Assembly (NCBI GenBank): GCA_031551455.1
Contig: JAVBNP010000080.1
Span: 1-13,408, forward strand
DNA length: 13,408 bases
Reading direction: 5' to 3'
DNA from: JAIRLS01 sp031551455
GTDB lineage: Bacteria; Bacteroidota; Bacteroidia; Bacteroidales; UBA4181
How positions within the stretch are numbered: the first letter of the stretch is position 1; each line of letters opens with the position of its first letter. Below the pieces are notes generated by a model. That model was not told where the DNA came from and made no database searches. It worked only from the letters and a program-made list of their open reading frames with translations. Shown here piece after piece: positions 1-6,237 of the stretch. A program made the translations under genes and the position numbers.

Positions 1-177
1 TTTCGTTTTTTGGAAACGGGGAAAACATACCGTGCCGAAATCGTTAAAGACGGAATTAATGCCGATCTTCGAGCTATCGATTATAAAAAGGAATTCAAAA
101 TCGTGCGAAAAGGAGACAAGCTCGATGTCGATTTGGCTTCCGGAGGCGGTTGGATAGCACGAATTACGGAAAATTGA
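1..177 (+). CDS. GH97 family glycosidase, 3' end only (copy 0 of the array)
   Basis: Reading frame 1 is open from the first base to a TGA at 175-177 and gives 58 residues that align without gaps to residues 594-651 of the complete GH97 copies downstream, ending in the same GGGWIARITEN. It is therefore the C-terminal beta-sandwich end of a fourth GH97 enzyme, truncated by the window edge; nothing shows it to be broken in the genome. Its first 59 bases are identical to 4022-4080 in the third gene of the array, but differ at seven places from the matching stretch of its immediate neighbour (copy 1). Catalytic residues lie outside the window, so its activity cannot be judged. The next GH97 start is 51 bases downstream on the same strand. 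Confidence 0.9.
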   Translation, partial: FRFLETGKTYRAEIVKDGINADLRAIDYKKEFKIVRKGDKLDVDLASGGGWIARITEN

Positions 178-192
178 TTTTAGGCATAGGCA

Positions 193-200
193 TATCTTTG
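193..200 (+). promoter_or_regulatory. Candidate Bacteroidota-type -7 promoter element before GH97 copy 1
   Basis: The octamer TATCTTTG matches the Bacteroides -7 consensus TAnnTTTG and sits 28 bases before the preferred start at 229, inside the short spacer after copy 0. A TTG at 174-176 is only 16 bases upstream, shorter than the usual 19-21 base spacing, so the -33 element is doubtful. The matching spacers before copies 2 and 3 carry only a degenerate TATGTTG or CATGTTG. If real, it would let copies 1 onward be transcribed independently of copy 0. Single short motif, so low confidence. Confidence 0.3.
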
Positions 201-228
201 ATTCATGATAAATACAAATTCTATTCGC

Positions 229-2184
229 ATGAAAAACACTATTTTGTTTCTGCTCGTATTGTTTGGCTGCTGCCGGATGTCGATTGCCGCCGAAGTAAGC
301 ATATTGTCGCCCGACAAATCGCTGACCGTAACCGTTTCCGTCGATAAAACCGTTTCGTTTAAGCTTGTTTCCGCTTCGGGCGAAATCATGACGGTAAAAA
401 ATATCCGTTTGGAGACTGATCGAGGATTTATTCCCGCGGAAAATGCCGGTATTCGCAACGTGAAAAAAACATCCGTCAACAATGTCGTGAAACCCGTCAT
501 TAAGGAAAAACGGGCGGAAATTCCCGAAATATACAACGAAGCAACGATTGAGTTGAAGGATAAAACCAAGATTCTGTTCCGCGTATACAACGACGGTATT
601 GCTTATCGCTTAGTATTGGGACTTCCGGGCGAAATTACGGTTACCGCCGATCGCGCCGATTTTCTTTTTTCCGACGAATCGATACTTACCTTTCAGCGGG
701 ACAGCAATATCAACAGTTCGTACGAAGAACCGTACGTCACCGAAAAAATCGGGAAATTGGCCGATAACGTCATGGGTAACCTGCCCGCATTGGTGCGTAA
801 TCCTTCGGGATATAATGTTTTGCTTTTGGAAGCCGACATCAAAGATTATCCGTGTATGTGGATCAAAAAGTCGGGAACGGGATTGGCCTCTTTTCATTGG
901 AACACTCCCGTGGCATACAATGACACGGCTATTACGCTGTGGCGAACCCAAGTAACGAAGACGGGAAATTATATTGTCCGAACGAACGCAACGAAAAACC
1001 TTCCGTGGAAAGTTTTTGCGGTTGCAAAGAAAGATATCGATTTATTGAATAATCAATTGGTGTATCTGTTAGGCGAAGAATGCAAGATCAAAGAAACTTC
1101 ATGGATCAAGCCCGGGTGGGTTACATTCGACTGGTGGGCGCGTCGCGGATTGTACGGCGTTGATTTCAAAGCGGGTGTTAACACGGAAACGGCCAAATAC
1201 ATGATTGATTTTGCATCGGAATTCGGTATTCGCTACTTTCTGTTCGACGAAGGTTGGACGTTGGGAGAAGACCTAACGAAAACCGTTGCGGGCTTGGACA
1301 TACCGGAAGTTGTTCGTTACGCGAAAACAAAGAATGTGGACGTGCTGCTTTGGGTGGTTTATTGTCTTTTCGACAAACAAATGGAACCGGCGCTCAAGAA
1401 ATTTGAGGAATGGGGCATCAAAGGCGTAAAAATCGATTTCATGAATCGTACGGATCAAGACGCCGTTAATTTTTATTGGAGAGCAGCCGAGCAATGCGCG
1501 AAGCATAAAATGGTGATCGATTTTCACGGAGCGTACAGTCCCGACGGTTTACGACGCGCTTATCCCAACGTGTTGACGCGGGAAGCGTTGATCGAATTCG
1601 AATATAACGGTTGGACCAATTACGACACGCCCGATCATCATTGTACGTTGCCTTTTGTTCGAGGCGTTGCGGGGCCGATGGATTATATCCCCGGAACGAT
1701 GATCAACTCCGCAAAAAACGATTTTTGCCCTAATGGCGATACGCCTCCGGGACAAGGAACCCGAGCACATTCGATCGCTATGGCCGTCATCGTCGAAAGC
1801 CCCATGCAAATGTTGCCCGATGCGCAATCCGATTATTATCGCGAGCGCGAGTGTACCGAGTTTTTGACGAAAATACCGACGGAATGGGACGAAATCGTTC
1901 CGTTGGACGGAAAAGTCGGCGATTACGTCGCGTTGGCTCGCCGAAAAGACAACGTTTGGTATGTTGCGGCAATTACGGACTGGGATCCCCGAAATATGAT
2001 TCTCGATTTTCGTTTTTTGGAAACAGGAAAAACATACCGTGCCGAAATCATCAAGGATGGAGTTAATGCCGATCTTCGAGCAATCGATTATAAAAAAGAA
2101 ACCAAAACCGTACGAAAAGGAGACAAGCTTAACGTCGATTTGGCTTCCGGAGGCGGTTGGATCGCGAGAATCACGGAAAATTGA
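229..2184 (+). CDS. Secreted GH97 glycosidase, predicted retaining alpha-galactosidase (copy 1)
   Basis: This 651-residue protein has the GH97 order: N-terminal beta-super-sandwich (about 24-260), catalytic TIM barrel (about 275-560, beginning near GWVTFDWWARRGLYGVDF at 296) and C-terminal beta-sandwich to the end. Asp403 in GVKIDFM and Glu458 in EFEYN are 55 residues apart, the same spacing as I recall for nucleophile Asp415 and acid/base Glu470 of the retaining GH97 alpha-galactosidase BtGal97b. FHG (Gly434) stands where inverting SusB-type enzymes have a catalytic Glu, so an inverting alpha-glucosidase is less likely. The start at 229 is chosen over an in-frame ATG at 205 because MKNTI then aligns with both downstream copies and opens a signal peptide (cleavage probably after SIAA, before EVSIL). 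An LFGC stretch is a weak lipobox, but the cysteine context is not kept in copy 2. No Shine-Dalgarno is seen. It has Glu341 in FDEGW. The alpha-galactosidase call rests on family knowledge; the exact substrate is unknown. Confidence 0.93.
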   Translation: MKNTILFLLVLFGCCRMSIAAEVSILSPDKSLTVTVSVDKTVSFKLVSASGEIMTVKNIRLETDRGFIPAENAGIRNVKKTSVNNVVKPVIKEKRAEIPEIYNEATIELKDKTKILFRVYNDGIAYRLVLGLPGEITVTADRADFLFSDESILTFQRDSNINSSYEEPYVTEKIGKLADNVMGNLPALVRNPSGYNVLLLEADIKDYPCMWIKKSGTGLASFHWNTPVAYNDTAITLWRTQVTKTGNYIVRTNATKNLPWKVFAVAKKDIDLLNNQLVYLLGEECKIKETSWIKPGWVTFDWWARRGLYGVDFKAGVNTETAKYMIDFASEFGIRYFLFDEGWTLGEDLTKTVAGLDIPEVVRYAKTKNVDVLLWVVYCLFDKQMEPALKKFEEWGIKGVKIDFMNRTDQDAVNFYWRAAEQCAKHKMVIDFHGAYSPDGLRRAYPNVLTREALIEFEYNGWTNYDTPDHHCTLPFVRGVAGPMDYIPGTMINSAKNDFCPNGDTPPGQGTRAHSIAMAVIVESPMQMLPDAQSDYYRERECTEFLTKIPTEWDEIVPLDGKVGDYVALARRKDNVWYVAAITDWDPRNMILDFRFLETGKTYRAEIIKDGVNADLRAIDYKKETKTVRKGDKLNVDLASGGGWIARITEN

Positions 2185-2192
2185 TTCGTATG

Positions 2193-2226
2193 TTGTCGAA
2201 ACTTGGGATATGTTGATTTCCGGCAA
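2193..2226 (+). other. Possible RNA hairpin in the spacer between GH97 copies 1 and 2
   Basis: TTGGGA (2203-2208) can pair with TTCCGG (2218-2223) around a nine-base loop, partly through G-U pairs, and flanking TTGTC (2193-2197) can pair with GGCAA (2222-2226) if the bases between are bulged. The matching stem exists in the next spacer (4207-4240), where the differing stem bases still pair. No T-run follows, so it is not an ordinary terminator; a role in processing, stability or attenuation would be speculation. It may simply be inherited similarity of a short spacer. Confidence 0.3.
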
Positions 2227-2242
2227 ACTTAAATTTATTCGC

Positions 2243-4198
2243 ATGAAAAACACTATTTTGCTTCTGTTGGTATTTTTCGGTTATTGCCGCATCGCAACGG
2301 CAGCCGAAGTTAATATTTTGTCGCCCGACAAATCCTTGACATTGACCGTTTCCGTCGACAAAAATGTTTCGTTTAAACTCGTTTTCGCTTCGGGCGAGAT
2401 CATGGCCGTAAAAAATATTTACATGGAAACCGATCGCGGTCGCATCCCCGCGGAAAGTACCGGTATCCGCAACGTAAAAAAGATATCCGTCAACAAAGTC
2501 GTTAAGCCCGTCATTAAAGAAAAACGCGCGGAAATCCCCGAGGTATACAATGAAGCCGTGGTTGAATTGAAAGACAAGACCAAAATTCTGTTTCGCGTAT
2601 ACAACGACGGTGTTGCTTATCGTTTTGTGTTGACGCTTCCGGGCGAAATCACGATTACCGCCGATCGCGCCGATTTCCTTTTCGGCGCCGAATCGACGCT
2701 TGTTTTTCAAAGAGACAGTGACGTCAACAGTCCGTATGAAAATCCGTACGTTACCGAAAAAATCGGAAAGTTGAACGACGGCGTCATGGGAAATTTACCC
2801 GCATTGGTCAAAACCGCGACGGGATGTAACGTGGTATTATTGGAAGCCGATACTAAGGATTATCCGTGCATGTGGATCAAAAAATCGGGAACGGGATTGA
2901 CCTCTCATTATTGGAATAATCCCGTTAAATTTGACAAAACGGCTCATCCTTTGTGGCCCAAAAAGGTAGCCGAAACGGGAAACGTTATGGCGCGAACGTC
3001 GGCGACGAGAGAATTTCCGTGGAAAGCATTTGCCGTCGCGAAAAACGACATCGAATTATTGAATAATCAATTGGTGTATCTGTTGGGCGAAGAATGCAAC
3101 ATCAAAGATCCGTCGTGGATCAAGTCGGGCTGGGTTACCTTCGATTGGTGGGCGCGTCGCGGATTGTACGGTATCGATTTCAAAGCGGGCGTTAACACGG
3201 AAACAGCCAAATACATGATTGACTTTGCGGCGGAATTCGGGCTCCGTTATTTCCTGTTCGACGACGGTTGGTCGGCGAGCCGCGATATGACGAAAGTCGT
3301 TGCCGAAGTGGACATGCCCGAAGTGGTGCGTTACGCGCGTTCCAAAAACGTGGACGTAATGCTTTGGGTACCTTACGGTCTTTTTGAAGATCAACTGGAA
3401 AAGGCGCTCGATCAATACGCGAAATGGGGTATCAAAGGCGTGAAAATCGATTTCATGAATCGTTCCGATCAAAATGCCGTCAATTTTTATTGGAAAGCGG
3501 CCGAGGAATGCGCCAAACGTAAAATGGTGATCGATTTTCACGGATGTTATCGTCCGGACGGTTTACGACGCGCTTATCCCAATATATTGACGCGGGAGGC
3601 GTTGATCGAATTCGAATATAACGGCTGGACAAATTCCGACACGCCCGATCATCATTGCACATTACCTTTCATCCGCGGCGTTGCGGGGCCGATGGATTAT
3701 ATTCCCGGTACGATGATCAACGCCGCAAAAAACGATTTTTGCCCCAATGGCGATACGCCTCCGGGACAAGGAACCCGAGCACATTCGATCGCTATGGCCG
3801 TCATCGTCGAAAGTCCGATGCAGATGTTGTCCGATGCGCAATCCGATTATTACCGCGAACGCGAGTGTACCGAGTTTTTGACGAAAATACCGACGGAATG
3901 GGACGAAATCGTCCCGTTGGACGGGAAAGTCGGTGATTACGTCACGTTGGCTCGCCGAAAAGACAACGTTTGGTATGTTGCGGCGATTACGGATTGGGAT
4001 CCTCGAACGATGATTCTCGATTTTCGTTTTTTGGAAACGGGGAAAACATACCGTGCCGAAATCGTTAAAGACGGAATTAACGCCGATCTTCGAGCAATCG
4101 ATTATAAAAAAGAGATCAAAACCGTACGAAAAGGAGATAAGCTTAATGTCGATTTAGCCTCCGGCGGCGGTTGGATAGCGAGAATCACGGAAAATTGA
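2243..4198 (+). CDS. Secreted GH97 glycosidase, predicted retaining alpha-galactosidase (copy 2)
   Basis: The protein has 651 residues when started at the ATG at 2243. The open frame reaches back to 2039 inside copy 1, but that extension is out of frame with copy 1 and lacks a signal peptide, whereas MKNTILLLLVFFGYC aligns with the other copies and gives a signal peptide ending ATAA before EVNIL. Nucleophile Asp403 (GVKIDFM) and acid/base Glu458 (EFEYN) are intact, as are FHGCY, TREAL and the TRAHS block. The position after FDx in the barrel is Asp341 (FDDGW), against Glu in copy 1 and Tyr in copy 3. From residue 471 to the end I count only 8 differences from copy 1, while a 59-residue stretch starting near residue 205 differs from copy 1 at about 25 positions and from copy 3 at about 11. 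The gene thus looks like a mosaic. It lies 58 bases after copy 1 and 59 before copy 3, consistent with co-transcription. Confidence 0.93.
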   Translation: MKNTILLLLVFFGYCRIATAAEVNILSPDKSLTLTVSVDKNVSFKLVFASGEIMAVKNIYMETDRGRIPAESTGIRNVKKISVNKVVKPVIKEKRAEIPEVYNEAVVELKDKTKILFRVYNDGVAYRFVLTLPGEITITADRADFLFGAESTLVFQRDSDVNSPYENPYVTEKIGKLNDGVMGNLPALVKTATGCNVVLLEADTKDYPCMWIKKSGTGLTSHYWNNPVKFDKTAHPLWPKKVAETGNVMARTSATREFPWKAFAVAKNDIELLNNQLVYLLGEECNIKDPSWIKSGWVTFDWWARRGLYGIDFKAGVNTETAKYMIDFAAEFGLRYFLFDDGWSASRDMTKVVAEVDMPEVVRYARSKNVDVMLWVPYGLFEDQLEKALDQYAKWGIKGVKIDFMNRSDQNAVNFYWKAAEECAKRKMVIDFHGCYRPDGLRRAYPNILTREALIEFEYNGWTNSDTPDHHCTLPFIRGVAGPMDYIPGTMINAAKNDFCPNGDTPPGQGTRAHSIAMAVIVESPMQMLSDAQSDYYRERECTEFLTKIPTEWDEIVPLDGKVGDYVTLARRKDNVWYVAAITDWDPRTMILDFRFLETGKTYRAEIVKDGINADLRAIDYKKEIKTVRKGDKLNVDLASGGGWIARITEN

Positions 4199-4206
4199 TT
4201 CGTATG

Positions 4207-4240
4207 TTGTCGAAATTCGGGACATGTTGACTCCCGACAA
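4207..4240 (+). other. Possible RNA hairpin in the spacer between GH97 copies 2 and 3
   Basis: TCGGGA (4217-4222) and TCCCGA (4232-4237) form a perfect six-base inverted repeat around a nine-base loop, CATGTTGAC. TTGTC (4207-4211) can further pair with GACAA (4236-4240) in an alternative form with a bulge. It aligns with the hairpin at 2193-2226; the G-U pairs there become Watson-Crick pairs here. There is no T-run. Function unknown. Confidence 0.3.
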
Positions 4241-4257
4241 ACCAAAATTCCGATTTC

Positions 4258-6216
4258 ATGAAAAACACTATTTGGCTTTTGCTCGTATTTTTCGGATGTT
4301 GCCTAATGGCAACGGCCGCAGAGGTTAATATATTGTCGCCCGATAAATCGTTAACGCTGATTGTTTCCGTTGACAACAGCGTATCGTTTAAGCTCCGCTC
4401 CGCTTCGGGTGAGATCATGGCTGCGAAAAACATTTACATGGAAACCGATCGAGGTCGTATTCCCGCGGAAAATGTCGATATCCGTAACGTAAAAAAAACA
4501 TCCGTCAACAAAGTCGTTAAGCCCGTCATTAAGGAAAAACGCGCGGAAATTCCCGACGTATACAATGAAGCCCTCATTGAATTAAAAGACAAAACCAAAA
4601 TCCGATTCCGCGTATACAACGACGGCGTCGCTTATCGTTTTGTGTTGGCGCTTCCGGACGAAATTACGATTACCACCGATCATACCGATTTTCTTTTCGA
4701 TACCGAATCGACAATTATTTTTCAGAGAGACAGCAATGTCAACAGTCCGTATGAAAAACCGTATGTTACCCGAAAAATCGGAGCGTTAAACGACGGCGTC
4801 ATGGGAAATTTGCCCGCATTGGTCAAAACCCCGACGGGATATGATGTGGCGCTTCTGGAAGCCGATACCAAAGATTATCCGTGTATGTGGATCAAAAAAT
4901 CGGGAACGGGATTGACTTCGCATTATTGGAATAATCCCGTCAAATTCGACGATAAATTCCATCACTCGTGGCCCAAAAAAGTGGCCGAAACGGGAAATAT
5001 CTTGGCGCAAACGTCGGCAACAAGAGATTTTCCGTGGAAAGTGTTTGCCGTCGCGAAAAACGACATTGATTTACTGAATAACCAATTGGTGTATTTGTTG
5101 GGCGAAGAGTGTAAAATTGATGATCCGTCGTGGATCAAACCGGGCTGGGTTACGTTTGATTGGTGGGCGCGTCGCGGATTATATGGCGTCGACTTCAAGG
5201 CGGGAATCAACACGACAACGGCCAAATATATGATCGACTTTGCCTCGGAATTCGGGCTTCGTTATTTCCTGTTCGACTACGGTTGGACGGCACCGGGTAA
5301 CAATCTGACGAAGGTTGTCGCCGAGGTGGATATGCCCGAAGTAGTGCGTTACGCACGTTCCAAAAACGTGGACGTGATGCTTTGGGTGGCCTACGGTTTC
5401 TTCGAAGATCAATTGGAAAAAGCGCTCGATCAATATGCGGAATGGGGCATCAAAGGTATAAAAATCGATTATATGAATCGATCGGACCAAGAAATCGTTA
5501 ATTTTTATTGGAGAGCAGCCGAGGAATGCGCCAAACGCAAAATGGTGATCAATTTTCACGGATGTTATCGTCCGGACGGTTTACGTCGCGCCTATCCCAA
5601 CGTATTGACTCGGGAGGCGTTGATCGAATTCGAATACAACGGTTGGACGAAACACGACACGCCCGATCATCATTGTACTTTTCCTTTCGTTCGCGGCGTT
5701 GCCGGACCGATGGATTATATTCCGGGGACGATGATCAATACGGCAAAAGGAGATTTTTGTTTCAACAAAGACACTCCTCCGGGACAGGGAACTCGTGCAC
5801 ATTCCATAGCTATGGCGGTGATCGTCGAAAGTCCCATGCAAATGCTGCCCGACGCACAATCCGATTATTACCGTGAACGCGAGTGTACCGAATTTTTGAC
5901 GAAAATACCGACAGAGTGGGATGAAGTCGTCCCGTTGGACGGAAAAGTCGGTGATTACGTCGCACTGGCTCGCCGAAAGGATAAGGTTTGGTACGTTGCG
6001 GCAATTACGGATTGGGATCCCCGAACGATGAATCTCGATTTCCGATTTTTGGAAGCAGGAAAAACATACCATGCCGAAATCATTAAAGACGGAATCAACG
6101 CCGATCTTCGAGCCGTCGATTATAAAAAAGAAACCAAAACCGTGCGAAAAGGAGACAAACTCGATATCGATTTGGCTTCCGGCGGCGGTTGGATAGCGAG
6201 AATTACGGAAATTTAA
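4258..6216 (+). CDS. Secreted GH97 glycosidase, predicted retaining alpha-galactosidase (copy 3, more diverged)
   Basis: The 652-residue protein opens with a signal peptide (MKNTIWLLLVFFGCC, cleavage probably after ATAA, before EVNIL) and has the same domain order as copies 1 and 2, with one extra residue near APGNN in the barrel. The predicted nucleophile is Asp404 (GIKIDYM) and the acid/base Glu459 (EFEYN), so catalysis should be retained. Two substitutions stand out: Tyr341 in FDYGW where the siblings have an acidic residue, and Asn432 in INFHG where both siblings have Asp. Both lie in conserved barrel-strand motifs close to the catalytic residues, so substrate choice or rate may differ. 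It also has FNKDTPPG in place of PNGDTPPG. Its C-terminal third shows many synonymous differences from copies 1 and 2, so it has escaped the homogenisation seen between those two. The GH36 gene follows after 21 bases. Confidence 0.93.
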   Translation: MKNTIWLLLVFFGCCLMATAAEVNILSPDKSLTLIVSVDNSVSFKLRSASGEIMAAKNIYMETDRGRIPAENVDIRNVKKTSVNKVVKPVIKEKRAEIPDVYNEALIELKDKTKIRFRVYNDGVAYRFVLALPDEITITTDHTDFLFDTESTIIFQRDSNVNSPYEKPYVTRKIGALNDGVMGNLPALVKTPTGYDVALLEADTKDYPCMWIKKSGTGLTSHYWNNPVKFDDKFHHSWPKKVAETGNILAQTSATRDFPWKVFAVAKNDIDLLNNQLVYLLGEECKIDDPSWIKPGWVTFDWWARRGLYGVDFKAGINTTTAKYMIDFASEFGLRYFLFDYGWTAPGNNLTKVVAEVDMPEVVRYARSKNVDVMLWVAYGFFEDQLEKALDQYAEWGIKGIKIDYMNRSDQEIVNFYWRAAEECAKRKMVINFHGCYRPDGLRRAYPNVLTREALIEFEYNGWTKHDTPDHHCTFPFVRGVAGPMDYIPGTMINTAKGDFCFNKDTPPGQGTRAHSIAMAVIVESPMQMLPDAQSDYYRERECTEFLTKIPTEWDEVVPLDGKVGDYVALARRKDKVWYVAAITDWDPRTMNLDFRFLEAGKTYHAEIIKDGINADLRAVDYKKETKTVRKGDKLDIDLASGGGWIARITEI

Positions 6217-6237
6217 TCACACGAAAATCATATTTTT

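Larger units (their letters stand above)
1..6216 (+). repeat. Tandem array of four GH97 genes, period about 2.01 kb
   Basis: Four homologous genes lie head to tail. The stop codons at 175, 2182, 4196 and 6214 are 2007, 2014 and 2018 bases apart. The repeat unit is larger than the coding sequence: the spacer between copies 1 and 2 and that between copies 2 and 3 are alignable (58 and 59 bases, with the first 16 or so after the stop identical), while the spacer before copy 1 matches only close to the start codon. The array probably arose by tandem duplication with later exchange between copies. It may extend to the left of the window. Confidence 0.93.

Noticed and set aside
205..228. Upstream in-frame start for GH97 copy 1
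   Set aside because: It would add MINTNSIR before the signal peptide and is absent from copies 2 and 3; the start at 229 gives aligned signal peptides.
229..291. Lipoprotein signal in GH97 copies 1 and 3 (LFGC and FFGC)
   Set aside because: Phe at the second lipobox position is unfavourable, copy 2 has GYC instead, and all copies have a good AxAA signal peptidase I site just before the mature domain.
2039..2242. 68-codon N-terminal extension of GH97 copy 2 overlapping copy 1
   Set aside because: The extension is an out-of-frame reading of the end of copy 1 and would destroy the signal peptide position.
1273..5559. Similar antisense open frames beginning MKIDHHF in all three GH97 copies (1273-1527, 3056-3541, 5179-5559, minus strand)
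   Set aside because: Their resemblance follows from the conserved sense proteins they overlap. They start inside conserved codons and show no independent signal.
6217..6237. Promoter or terminator between GH97 copy 3 and GH36
   Set aside because: Only 21 bases, with no TAnnTTTG motif and no inverted repeat; read-through transcription is more likely.
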